Source of the DNA: a virus
DNA length: 24,522 nt
IMG/VR virus record: IMGVR_UViG_3300043313_000820
Coordinates: 1-24,522 of that record
Strand: one strand, 5' to 3'
Shown here piece by piece: positions 7,609 through 13,704 of this stretch (positions are counted from its first letter, which is position 1; every line of letters starts with the position of its first letter). The position numbers and the translations under genes are program-made. The notes below the pieces were generated by a model. The model searched no databases. It was given only the letters and a program-made list of their open reading frames with translations, and was not told the DNA's origin.

Positions 7609-8132
7609 TCGCGCGGATTGGCCTTCTTCTCTTCCGCGCTGCGGTGATCCGGCGCGTGGTAGCCTTCGGCATCCTTGCGATAGTCAGGATGGTCAGGACT
7701 GAGCTTCTCGCCAGTCAGCGGAGAGACATTTGGCTCGCCGGTGGGGTCGCCGCCGGGGCGGGATGGCGGATTCGGAAGCGGGCCAGCCGGCGGGGTCGCC
7801 ATCGGATCTTCTGTTGGCTCAATGGGGTCCATTTGGACATTGGCCGGGGGCGGGTTGGCCATGGTGGTCTTGCCAGGATCAAGCGAGCCAGGCTTTGGCG
7901 TTGCGCCGTAAGGTGAGGTCTTCTCGTTCTCTTTCGCCTGCGCTTCGCCTTCGCGGCGCAGCTGCTCCTGGTTCTTGCCGCCGCGGTCGGTGTCGTCGTC
8001 CTTCTTGCCGGCCATTTTCCTCTTCCTCCGTTTTGACGCGAGAGAGCCCGCCTGGGTAACGGTCTTCTTGGTCCTTACGTTCGCCGCCGGCGCGGTCTTC
8101 TTTTTAGTCGTCTTTTTTGCCTTTTTGGGCAT
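7605..8132 (-). CDS. Lys-rich/disordered protein, 175 aa, possible dual start
   Basis: Residues 1-45 are extremely basic (MPKKAKKTTKKKTAPAA... SKRRKRKMAGKK), like a histone H1 tail; the rest is hydrophilic, Pro/Gly-rich and apparently disordered. The first ATG (8132) has GGAGG in front, and an internal ATG (8012, residue 41) is preceded by a second strong GGAGGAAGAGGAAA, which also encodes the RKRK run. Two products, with and without the basic tail, are therefore possible. The gene overlaps the TIG-domain gene by 29 bases and the next gene by four. DNA binding or capsid/tail packaging of nucleic acid is suggested only by composition. Confidence 0.6.
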   Translation of the reverse strand: MPKKAKKTTKKKTAPAANVRTKKTVTQAGSLASKRRKRKMAGKKDDDTDRGGKNQEQLRREGEAQAKENEKTSPYGATPKPGSLDPGKTTMANPPPANVQMDPIEPTEDPMATPPAGPLPNPPSRPGGDPTGEPNVSPLTGEKLSPDHPDYRKDAEGYHAPDHRSAEEKKANPRE

Positions 8133-8535
8133 CCGATTTCCTCCGCTGGGCCCCGCCTGTCTCAGTAAAAGTAAAATCCAGGCTGTTTGATCCGAGCGGG
8201 CCGTTTCTGACCTTCACCGGCACCGCCGCCGGGGCGAAGAGTGACGGTTTGACGCCGGTGGAGACTTCGGTGTCGCTAATAAGGGTAGTCGGCTCATCCA
8301 AGGTGCCGAAGACGATCACGGTGTCGGCGGTGAAGTTGGTGCCGACCACTTTCATGACGATATCGGGGTCGCCGCTGACCGCAGTGGCCGGGTCGAGAGA
8401 TGTCACCGTCGGCGCAAGCCCCTGCGCGTCTTCGAGGCTCTCGACCGTGAGCGGATACTCACCGCCCTTGATCGTGACGTTGGCGGGGCCGGCAACCACC
8501 AGCTTCTCGCCGGCCTTCACTTCGTAATGCGGCAT
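8104..8535 (-). CDS. IPT/TIG immunoglobulin-like domain protein
   Basis: Residues about 41-128 form one IPT/TIG Ig-like domain: PTVTSLDPATAVSGDPDIVMKVVGTNF opens it, followed by VIVFGTLDEPTTLISDTEVSTGV and the closing strand PVKVRNGPLGSNSLDFTFT. Such domains occur on phage capsid or tail surfaces and often bind host polysaccharide or decorate the virion. The first 40 residues (MPHYEVKAGEKLVVAGPANVTIKGGEY) form a short separate beta-rich head. The C-terminus is basic and overlaps the next gene by 29 bases. It lies between two tail-fibre-type genes, so a virion decoration or fibre accessory role is likely. Confidence 0.8.
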   Translation of the reverse strand: MPHYEVKAGEKLVVAGPANVTIKGGEYPLTVESLEDAQGLAPTVTSLDPATAVSGDPDIVMKVVGTNFTADTVIVFGTLDEPTTLISDTEVSTGVKPSLFAPAAVPVKVRNGPLGSNSLDFTFTETGGAQRRKSDAQKGKKDD

Positions 8536-8545
8536 GTCGCTCTCC

Positions 8546-8926
8546 TTAAGTCATGATTCCAGCATCAATCACGGCCGGTAAGCCGATGACAACGGTCCAG
8601 CTGCCGTTCATGCGCGCATATTGCTGGCCATCTGAAGGCGCTTCAGGAAATGGCGGGATCACCATCCAGCCTGCGCCCTTGCGGCCGTACAAATTTCCAT
8701 TGCTCGGCGCTTCGCCGACGGTGATCGCCCAGGCCGCGTTCTGGCGGGCGTAGAACTTGTTGTCGGCCGGCGCGTCGGGGATGCCGCTGGATGCGCCGAG
8801 CTGGGTGTTGAAAATGGTCGGAATGACCTTGCCGCCGCCGGACGGCCCGCGGATTTCGACAATCTCGCCGGGGTCAGCGTCGTCGGTGGTCGGGACAAAG
8901 AGGGCGAGGCGCGCGTTCTGGGTCAT
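8546..8926 (-). CDS. Short tail protein with three YxR...W repeats
   Basis: This 126-residue protein contains three copies of a motif about 21 residues apart: residues 51-69 (DAPADNKFYARQNAAWAIT), 73-88 (EAPSNGNLYGRKGAGW) and 95-112 (EAPSDGQQYARMNGSWTV). This APSDGxxYxRxxxxW repeat is common in phage tail-fibre and fibre-linked proteins. The start at 8926 overlaps the upstream fibre stop as ATGA; an upstream extension to 8953 is unlikely because it would lie inside that gene. It probably forms a small beta-structured fibre or tail decoration. Confidence 0.8.
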   Translation of the reverse strand: MTQNARLALFVPTTDDADPGEIVEIRGPSGGGKVIPTIFNTQLGASSGIPDAPADNKFYARQNAAWAITVGEAPSNGNLYGRKGAGWMVIPPFPEAPSDGQQYARMNGSWTVVIGLPAVIDAGIMT

Positions 8927-10320
8927 GTGATCGTCACCGCGGTTGCGAACCAAACTGCCCAGAGCTTTGCTGTCGAGGGAGGCGCTGCGCCCATGATCAG
9001 GGTCGCGGCGTTGGCGGAATAGTCAGTGCCCGGCTCCTGGATGATGCCGTCCAGTGAGACTTGCAACTGCGCGCTGTCGGTAATGGCCGTCGGCTGCGGG
9101 CCGTTGGTCGGATGGCTGTAGGTCAAGGTGTAAGTCGCGTTGGTGCCGTTGACCGCCCCGGTCAGCCCGCATTTGAAGCTGTGGACGCCAGTTGGCGTGA
9201 GACTGGAGTCGGCGACCAGCAGATCCCACTGGATGACGCTGTTGACCGTGGCCGGTATCGTCAGGGTGAGCGTGTCGCCGGTGACCGTGTAGTCAAGGGT
9301 CGGGACCAGCTTGACGCCGTTGAGGTGGACATCACTGGGCGAAGTACCGACCGCCGGCGTAGTGCCGTTGTAGTCCTGGCCTGTGAATGTGGTCTGGCCG
9401 GCGGTCGCGAGATAGACAAAACGCGAGGTGATGCCGGCGGCGAGGGCGAACGGGCTGACCCAGGCGCTGCCATTCCAGAAGTAAACGGTGTCGGTGTCGG
9501 TGTCGTAATAGAAGGAGCCCGGCGGGATCGGGTTCGGCACCTTGATGCCGGTGTCGGGGTTTACCGAGCCTGGGATCGGCGGGTCGGTCCAGCCGCCGAG
9601 GTAATAGAAAGACCAGGGGCCGACCAGCTGCGCGGCGTAGATCGCCCACCACTTGGCGCTCCATAGGCCGGCGTTGCCGCCGTAGCCCTCAACCGGCTGA
9701 TAATAGAGGCCGTGGCCGAACGGATGGCCGGCGATGTAGGCCGGGGCGTCGTTGGGGTTGACGACAGGGCCGGCCAGGTACTCGGCCCACTGCGTGGCCT
9801 CGTTTTTGGCCGCGATGGCGTTGTCAGCCTGCGCATGGCTATAGGTAGATGAGTTCTGGCTTTGAGTAGCTGCGTATTCGGCGCGATCGGCAGCGTTCTC
9901 GGCATCGGAGGAGGCGTCTTTGGCGACGACGTTGCCGTGGCTGATGGCCGAGAGGTACTGCGCGGCGGCGACGGCAGCGGATTCGGCGTCTTTGGCGTAG
10001 AGAGCGACGTTATTCTCGGCGTTGATGGCCTGGGCCGCGCCTTGTTCGGCGCGGGTGGCCTGCATCAGGGTGTGCAGGCGGACATCGCGGACCAGGCTCT
10101 CGGTCAGCTCCGGCGCAATCTGTGCCGGGCCAATCAGATGGCTCTTGAGCTTGCCGTCGTCGCGGCGGATGTCGGCCAGGGCCACTTGCGTGGAGTGGAT
10201 CGCGTCGATCAGGTTCTTGATCTGGGCGTCCAGCCGATCGGCCGGGATGCCGGCGCGCGGGTTATTGCGGGCGAGGTCTGTGAACGACACTTGTCGAGCT
10301 GGCCGTGTGATGGCTGGCAT
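8923..10320 (-). CDS. Tail fibre protein with Ala-rich coiled coil and two beta modules
   Basis: Residues 1-85 form the N-terminal region (SFTDLARNNPRAGIPADRLDAQIKNL). Residues 86-182 are an Ala-rich heptad-like coiled coil, suggesting a trimeric shaft. Next come a Trp/Tyr/Gly-rich region (195-245) and a YYDTDTDTVYFWNGSAWV unit (271-288). Two beta modules of the LNGVxLxPxxDYT kind follow: 301-370 (RFVYLATAGQTTFTG...VHLNGVKLVPTLDYTV) and 381-465 (SFKCGLTGAV...VSLDGIIQEPGTDYS). These modules are common in podovirus tail fibres. It is the first gene of the leftward late block and diverges from the gene at 10397, so it is probably transcribed from the 10321-10396 gap. Confidence 0.85.
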   Translation of the reverse strand: MPAITRPARQVSFTDLARNNPRAGIPADRLDAQIKNLIDAIHSTQVALADIRRDDGKLKSHLIGPAQIAPELTESLVRDVRLHTLMQATRAEQGAAQAINAENNVALYAKDAESAAVAAAQYLSAISHGNVVAKDASSDAENAADRAEYAATQSQNSSTYSHAQADNAIAAKNEATQWAEYLAGPVVNPNDAPAYIAGHPFGHGLYYQPVEGYGGNAGLWSAKWWAIYAAQLVGPWSFYYLGGWTDPPIPGSVNPDTGIKVPNPIPPGSFYYDTDTDTVYFWNGSAWVSPFALAAGITSRFVYLATAGQTTFTGQDYNGTTPAVGTSPSDVHLNGVKLVPTLDYTVTGDTLTLTIPATVNSVIQWDLLVADSSLTPTGVHSFKCGLTGAVNGTNATYTLTYSHPTNGPQPTAITDSAQLQVSLDGIIQEPGTDYSANAATLIMGAAPPSTAKLWAVWFATAVTIT

Positions 10321-10396
10321 CGGAGAATCCCGCTAACGTGGCCGCCGACGCCCAGACAGGCGCGCAATTTATCGCATTTTTGCCCAAGGAAATCCA
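10321..10396. promoter_or_regulatory. Divergent intergenic region between late block and rightward gene
   Basis: This 76-base gap separates the tail-fibre gene (leftward) from a rightward gene and should hold promoters for both. The rightward side has an AAGGA ribosome-binding site before the ATG at 10397 and an AT-rich tract (TTTATCGCATTTTT). I could not recognise a convincing -35/-10 pair or a phage polymerase promoter. Confidence 0.35.
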
Positions 10397-10882
10397 ATGC
10401 TCTCAGCCGAGGCCGCCGCCGCGCTGGTCAACCTGGAGAACGGCGCGCATTTCAACACGCTGCACACGGTCGCGCGCGAGCTGGTCGCCGCGGGTTTCGC
10501 TCAAGTTGGCTGGGGCGGCACTTACATTGAAATAACGGCGGCCGGCCGCAAGGAAGTCAGGCGCGGGGTGAGGTACGCGAACACATCCGGGGGCCCGAAC
10601 ATGTTCGACCTGAATTATGACCCGATGAGCAACCCCGCCGCCCCGTCGCCGATGTCCACGCCGATCCCGGAAGTTGCAAATCCGACACCACAAATCGCTC
10701 AGGAGGTGCAGGAACCAAGTCCTAAAACTGTGATGGTGGAGCTGCCGCCGATCGCGCCCTTGCCGCCGCCGGCGGACATGCGCGATCGCGCTTTGCGCGC
10801 TGCCGGCGTGGCCTCGGGCAAGACAGGTGTGTGGATCGAGGCGGCATGGCTGGAAGAGTTCATCAATGCACTGGCGGAATGA
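10397..10882 (+). CDS. Hypothetical protein, 161 aa, winged-helix-like start
   Basis: The N-terminal 55 residues (MLSAEAAAALVNLENGAHFNTLHTVARELVAAGFAQVGWGGTYIEITAAGRKEVRR) read like a compact winged-helix fold ending in the 'ITxAGRxxV' strand common in small phage winged-helix proteins. Residues 75-130 are Pro-rich and probably disordered. A short C-terminal helix (130-161) closes the protein. The ribosome-binding site AAGGA is well spaced. It is transcribed against the late block, and its stop overlaps a small membrane-peptide gene. DNA binding is possible, but no function is claimed. Confidence 0.7.
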   Translation: MLSAEAAAALVNLENGAHFNTLHTVARELVAAGFAQVGWGGTYIEITAAGRKEVRRGVRYANTSGGPNMFDLNYDPMSNPAAPSPMSTPIPEVANPTPQIAQEVQEPSPKTVMVELPPIAPLPPPADMRDRALRAAGVASGKTGVWIEAAWLEEFINALAE

Positions 10883-10985
10883 AAAACAAAAACCAAACGG
10901 CGAGCCCGATACGAATTTTCAATTCGTGTTGCTGCTGATTTTTATTTTCGCATTGTTGATGACGGTGATCGCGTTTGGTTGGTGA
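10866..10985 (+). CDS. 39-residue single-TM peptide
   Basis: The frame starts at ATG 10866, inside the last codons of the upstream gene, with GGAAGAG seven bases before it. The product is MHWRNEKQKPNGEPDTNFQF followed by a 19-residue hydrophobic segment (VLLLIFIFALLMTVIAFGW) that ends at the stop. The polar N-terminus and C-terminal membrane anchor resemble many small phage membrane peptides. It overlaps the upstream gene by 17 bases in another frame. No homologue is recognised. A competing frame from ATG 10879 gives only 19 residues and no membrane segment. Confidence 0.45.
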   Translation: MHWRNEKQKPNGEPDTNFQFVLLLIFIFALLMTVIAFGW

Positions 10986-11053
10986 GCAGGACTATGCAAT
11001 TTCGGCACTATGCAGTTTTGATAAGTATAGTCCAACCTACCAAGTATAAAAAT

Positions 11054-11088
11054 CCAAAGTTTGAAAACCAAAACCAAATTTTGAAAAC
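11054..11088. repeat. Two near-identical 15-mers, 20-bp period
   Basis: CCAAAGTTTGAAAAC (11054-11068) and CCAAATTTTGAAAAC (11074-11088) differ at one base and start 20 bases apart, inside an AT-rich tract. The spacing of about two helical turns would place the units on one face of the DNA. Confidence 0.6.
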
Positions 11089-11158
11089 GTAAAAAATTTT
11101 GCGCGCAGCATTGCGAACGCGGGCGCTGCCAAGCTTGGGGCGGGGCAGGGGGCCATAA

Positions 11159-11230
11159 GATACAGATAGTACAGACGATACATATCATACGTAAGATACA
11201 TTCCTCGCGCATGATACACACGCACGGCAA
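11159..11230. repeat. Four GATACA units at exact 18-bp period
   Basis: GATACA occurs at 11159, 11177, 11195 and 11213, always 18 bases apart. Degenerate half-steps (AGTACAG at 11168, CATACG at 11186) give a weaker 9-base sub-period. The intervening bases are not conserved, so a site-specific DNA-binding protein, rather than a simple tandem duplication, is suggested. The array resembles iterons but is short. Confidence 0.65.
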
Positions 11231-11238
11231 GGCCTATA

Positions 11239-11259
11239 CAATTAACACCATGTTAATTG
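11239..11259. promoter_or_regulatory. Perfect 8-bp inverted repeat, operator-like
   Basis: CAATTAAC (11239-11246) and GTTAATTG (11252-11259) are exact reverse complements around a 5-base spacer, the geometry of a dimeric repressor site. It lies nine bases right of the GATACA array, in a gene-free region, downstream of the small-terminase gene. Confidence 0.5.
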
Positions 11260-11317
11260 CACGATCGGCTTAAGCTGTTGATTATGTTGACGTTTACCGA
11301 TCGCGCCAGTGAGCCAA

Positions 11318-11587
11318 CTAACGCCGCGCTAATGACCGCGCGATTTCTTCGTCTAGTTCTGTTGCTGTTAGTTCTGCGCCGCGTTTGTCGGAATGATTTG
11401 CGCTTTCGCCGTCACTGAAATGATCTAACAATGCGCGAGCGGCTGATACTTTCGCTGCTGCCGGCGCGCTTGGGTCACGCATTGCCTCTAAGAGCGCCTG
11501 CTTTACTTCATCTTTTAGAGACACTAGCCCGCTTATACTTGCCGGCCGCGCTTCTACTTGCACTGTTCTTTGCCTTTGCTTCGGCAT
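11318..11587 (-). CDS. terS: Probable terminase small subunit
   Basis: The 89-residue protein has a basic N-terminus followed by a helical core (SLKDEVKQALLEAMRDPSAPAAAKVSAARALLDHF) and an acidic-basic C-terminal helix (ELTATELDEEIARSLARR). The 'AAKVSAARxLLDH ... TATELDEEIARxL' pattern matches small terminase or related DNA-binding subunits of phages from alphaproteobacteria. The start at 11587 is chosen because AGGAGG stands nine bases before it; an in-frame extension to 11659 would overlap the HGG gene further. The gene overlaps the upstream HGG-motif gene by 80 bases. The large terminase lies almost 10 kb away, which is unusual. Confidence 0.55.
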   Translation of the reverse strand: MPKQRQRTVQVEARPASISGLVSLKDEVKQALLEAMRDPSAPAAAKVSAARALLDHFSDGESANHSDKRGAELTATELDEEIARSLARR

Positions 11588-11825
11588 TACGCTTTGCCTC
11601 CTGCCGCTTTGCCATTGCCTTAAACAGATAACCACCATGGCAATGGCATGTGTTCGCATGCTGCATTGCTATCTTGCCGCATGGCTTGCCGCTGTGACGC
11701 GCAATTGCCGTGCACATCCGACGATTAGTGAAACCTTTTCTGAATGCATGCGCGCGCATTGCCGCTTTCCATGCAGCATTGCCGCTTTGTGGTTGCGCCG
11801 CGCGCGATTCTTTTTCTTCAAACAT
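11508..11825 (-). CDS. HGG-motif zinc-finger-like phage protein
   Basis: Residues 38-65 show C38, C49, C60, C62 and H63 in the arrangement Cx10C-x10-CxCHGG (MCTAIARHSGKPCGKIAMQHANTCHCHGG). This is the pattern of small phage proteins with an HGGxxxG-type motif (SGKPC ... CHGG), which probably bind zinc and are often found beside terminase genes. The tail (70-105) is Lys/Ala-rich and helical. ATG 11825 is taken as start; a TTG codon directly before it is an alternative. The last 80 bases overlap the small terminase in another frame. A packaging or HNH-like accessory role is inferred from position. Confidence 0.65.
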   Translation of the reverse strand: MFEEKESRAAQPQSGNAAWKAAMRAHAFRKGFTNRRMCTAIARHSGKPCGKIAMQHANTCHCHGGYLFKAMAKRQEAKRNAEAKAKNSASRSAAGKYKRASVSKR

Positions 11826-11833
11826 CAAATTTC

Positions 11834-11866
11834 TTGATTGACAGCCCTTGGCTCATATGAGACAAG
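11834..11866 (+). promoter_or_regulatory. Promoter region with 20-bp palindromic operator
   Basis: CTTG-G-CTCATATGAG-A-CAAG (11847-11866) is palindromic apart from one mismatched pair. Overlapping it are a consensus-like -35 TTGACA (11838-11843) and an alternative pair TTGATT (11834-11839), 16 bases, TATGAG (11856-11861). The site lies between the leftward HGG gene (start 11825) and the rightward operon (start 11909). A repressor dimer here would cover the promoter; the HTH protein at 14182-14373, the last gene of that operon, is the obvious candidate. Confidence 0.5.
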
Positions 11867-11908
11867 ACCAATGCGAATTGAGATTAACAGGAAACAGGAA
11901 CAAGCGAA

Positions 11909-12586
11909 ATGTTGGTTAAGGAAGCGACTGCGATCGCTGGATCAATTGGTTATCCCTCCAAAATGCCTGGAACGTCTTACGGCATTCCCGCGCAAGCATG
12001 CATCACAGGCGCAAAGCTTGCGAAGGTTGAAGGTTCAACCTGTTCCAGCTGCTACGCCCTTAAGGGCAATTACATCTATCCGTCCGTTGAAAAGGCGCAA
12101 GCAAAACGGATTGCAAGCATCGTCAACCCGCAATGGGTTCCGGCAATGGTCCGCAATCTTCAAGCGGCGCATACACCCCGCAAGAACCGCAAAACCGGCG
12201 AGATGGAATGCCTTCCGCCATATCACCGCTGGCATGATGCCGGTGATTTGCAGTCCGAAGCGCACTTGCAAGCTATCTGCGATGTTGCTTCGGCAACGCC
12301 GGAATTGTCGCATTGGTTGCCGACTCGGGAAATCGGAATCCTTTCCCGTTTCGTGAAAAATGGCGGGATTATTCCTGACAATCTCACAGTGCGAGTGTCG
12401 GCAACCATGGTTGACGGCAACGCGCCGAAGGCGTGGCCCATTACATCAACAGTGCATCACAAGAACGATGCACAAGGGCACGATTGCCCTGCCATTCACC
12501 GGACCGGAATTGACAAGGGCAAGTGCGCAGACTGCCGCGCATGCTGGAACAAGGCTGTTCCGAACGTTTCGTACCACAAGCACTAA
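11909..12586 (+). CDS. GP88-family phage protein
   Basis: The 225-residue product has the features of the mycobacteriophage Gp88-like family. These are SKMPGTSYGIPAQAC (residues 17-31), then CSSCYALKGNY (45-55), a central YHRWHDAGDLQS (105-116) followed by a helix and HWLPTRE (135-141), and a Cys cluster GKCADCRACW (205-213). Cys31/45/48 and Cys206/209/212 could hold metal or an Fe-S cluster. The HDAGD...TRE layout recalls the Gp37/Gp68 (DUF5131) radical-SAM-like proteins, but the canonical CxxxCxxC is not present. The biochemical role of the family is not known to me. AGGA precedes the ATG by about ten bases. It is the first gene of the rightward operon. Confidence 0.85.
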   Translation: MLVKEATAIAGSIGYPSKMPGTSYGIPAQACITGAKLAKVEGSTCSSCYALKGNYIYPSVEKAQAKRIASIVNPQWVPAMVRNLQAAHTPRKNRKTGEMECLPPYHRWHDAGDLQSEAHLQAICDVASATPELSHWLPTREIGILSRFVKNGGIIPDNLTVRVSATMVDGNAPKAWPITSTVHHKNDAQGHDCPAIHRTGIDKGKCADCRACWNKAVPNVSYHKH

Positions 12587-12696
12587 ACCCGCAACCATAG
12601 CTACGCGGCCGGCAGCGCAAGCTTACCGGCCTCGCAGCAGTGCGCCCTGGCGATATTTCCAGGTCGTGAATTTTTGGAACCTGAAAGGCTGACCCC
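12587..12696. other. 110-bp spacer, weak hairpin only
   Basis: Between the GP88 gene and the next gene there is a short GGCCGG ... CCGGCC inverted pair (about 12619-12643) and, further on, an AGGT/ACCT pair around an AT-rich loop. It may terminate or attenuate transcription. No gene is seen. Confidence 0.35.
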
Positions 12697-13035
12697 GTGC
12701 TGAAATATGATCACCTAGATACGATTTTCGTTGGCGTTGAATCCGGCAACGAAAGCGACGTCATAGAAATAGACGTCGTGTCAAACATCATAAGCCGCGG
12801 CGATGACACCATAGACGGCCGCGGCCTGTACCCTGGCCTAGCATGGGATTGCTATCCCGGCGCAGGCCGCTGGAATCATGCCGGCGATACCATCGCCTAT
12901 CTAATCAATGAAGGTCAGATACTCGCCGACACTATCGAAGCGTACTCGGACCGCGATGGTGAGCAATCCGAAGTGACCTGGGAAGTGAAACCCGAATCAA
13001 TCGCAGTACTGCGCAAACATGGAATCATCTCATGA
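12697..13035 (+). CDS. Hypothetical acidic protein, 112 aa
   Basis: No family is recognised. It is acidic, with a beta-rich N-terminal half (DTIFVGVESGNESDVIEIDVVSNIIS) and a compact Trp/Gly segment (GLAWDCYPGAGRWNHAGDTIAYL). It has no membrane segment. The start codon is GTG with AAAGG eight bases before. The stop overlaps the next start (ATGA). Its size, charge and location in a small-gene operon are like those of phage anti-host or accessory proteins, which is only suggestive. Confidence 0.7.
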   Translation: MLKYDHLDTIFVGVESGNESDVIEIDVVSNIISRGDDTIDGRGLYPGLAWDCYPGAGRWNHAGDTIAYLINEGQILADTIEAYSDRDGEQSEVTWEVKPESIAVLRKHGIIS

Positions 13036-13226
13036 GTGGAATCCGTTACGTCATACGCGACAAGGCAACCCAAGGCTGTGACTTCCTGCTGTGGGGCGAC
13101 GACGACGAAGACGGCGCGCGCGAGTGTCTGCACAAGGCAATCGCCGATGGCGTAGACGCCGAACTGATTGTGACACTCGCCCATGACATGGACGAACACA
13201 CCCGCAAGCTTATCGAAGGAAAGTAA
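13032..13226 (+). CDS. Hypothetical acidic protein, 64 aa
   Basis: MSGIRYVIRDKATQGCDFLLWGDDDEDGARECLHKAIADGVDAELIVTLAHDMDEHTRKLIEGK reads as an alternating beta-alpha fold with a conspicuous acidic run (DDDED, residues 23-27). It overlaps the upstream gene as ATGA, so expression is coupled. No family is recognised. Its layout (short beta strand, acidic turn, helix, strand, helix) resembles the neighbours at 13534 and 13814, hinting at a set of small alpha/beta proteins. Confidence 0.65.
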   Translation: MSGIRYVIRDKATQGCDFLLWGDDDEDGARECLHKAIADGVDAELIVTLAHDMDEHTRKLIEGK

Positions 13227-13237
13227 GGAACCTGAAC

Positions 13238-13534
13238 ATGCTCTCCGAAAAATCCAAAGCAGCATTAACCCTGGCCTATGCCACCCGCGGCAAAAACCGC
13301 GGCCAGCTCCTGGCCAATTGCCCGAAGTCCGACACCCTGGCCGCAGCGGCATGGCAAGGCGCAATGCTGAGTTGTAACCCGTACAAGGCCAGCATCGGAG
13401 CGATGCTGTTCATGACCGAGGAACAGCGCGTAGTCCGCGATGAGATCCTGGCCCACTTCGATGCCTTGCCGCGCGAGTATCGCATCATGGCACAGCGTGA
13501 CCGCGAAGCCCTCGAAAAATTGGGAGTCTGGTGA
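13238..13534 (+). CDS. Hypothetical protein, 98 aa, ends AQRDREALEKLGVW
   Basis: Residues 1-45 (SEKSKAALTLAYATRGKNRGQLLANCPKSDTLAAAAWQGAML) form two helices; residues 46-98 carry NPYKASIGAMLFMTEEQRVVRDEILAHFDALPREY and the tail RIMAQRDREALEKLGVW. A good AAGGA precedes the ATG at 13238. The last 14 residues recur, with one K-to-R change, at the end of the 37-residue chimera at 13701-13814. No family is known to me. The stop overlaps the next start as TGATG. Confidence 0.7.
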   Translation: MLSEKSKAALTLAYATRGKNRGQLLANCPKSDTLAAAAWQGAMLSCNPYKASIGAMLFMTEEQRVVRDEILAHFDALPREYRIMAQRDREALEKLGVW

Positions 13535-13704
13535 TGCACACCTATTCAATCGAAGTCCGCTACCGGACCAACAGCGGGTGCAACATAACCCGCGTCAATG
13601 TCGATGCCTTGGACATCGAACACGCCATGCAACTGGCATCCGACAAAGTCCGCCGCAGGCGGGGAGTCATCCGCATAGATGGCTGCGATTGGAGCGCTCC
13701 ATGA
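13534..13704 (+). CDS. Hypothetical protein, 56 aa
   Basis: The frame starts with ATG 13534, which shares a base with the upstream stop (TGATG). The product is MHTYSIEVRYRTNSGCNITRVNVDALDIEHAMQLASDKVRRRRG followed by VIRIDGCDWSAP: a strand, a loop, a helix with a basic RRRR patch (residues 40-43) and a final strand. This beta-beta-alpha-beta arrangement is like many small phage regulatory proteins. It overlaps the following chimeric ORF by four bases (ATGA). Codon use is as in neighbours, so I think it is expressed. Confidence 0.55.
   Translation: MHTYSIEVRYRTNSGCNITRVNVDALDIEHAMQLASDKVRRRRGVIRIDGCDWSAP

Larger units (their letters stand above)
10986..11317. other. Gene-free convergent region with ordered repeats
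   Basis: This 332-base stretch lies between a rightward gene pair and the leftward small-terminase pair. It is markedly AT-richer than its neighbours in the left half (10986-11100). It contains two ACTATGCA(A/G)TT units (10991-11001, 11007-11017) and a GGACTAT/ATAGTCC inverted pair (10989-10995, 11027-11033). Further right are two near-identical 15-mers at a 20-base period (11054-11068, 11074-11088), a four-unit GATACA array (11159-11230) and a perfect inverted repeat (11239-11259). I see no convincing gene. A packaging site, replication origin or regulatory region are all possible. Confidence 0.6.

Noticed and set aside
10919-11230. Leftward 103-codon frame through the repeat region
   Set aside because: It begins inside the GATACA array, which makes a low-complexity Cys/Ile start, has no ribosome-binding site, and runs into the AT-rich repeats. 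Composition is unlike any neighbour.
11159-11230. CRISPR array
   Set aside because: The conserved unit is six bases with a period of 18, far too short, and no cas gene is near.
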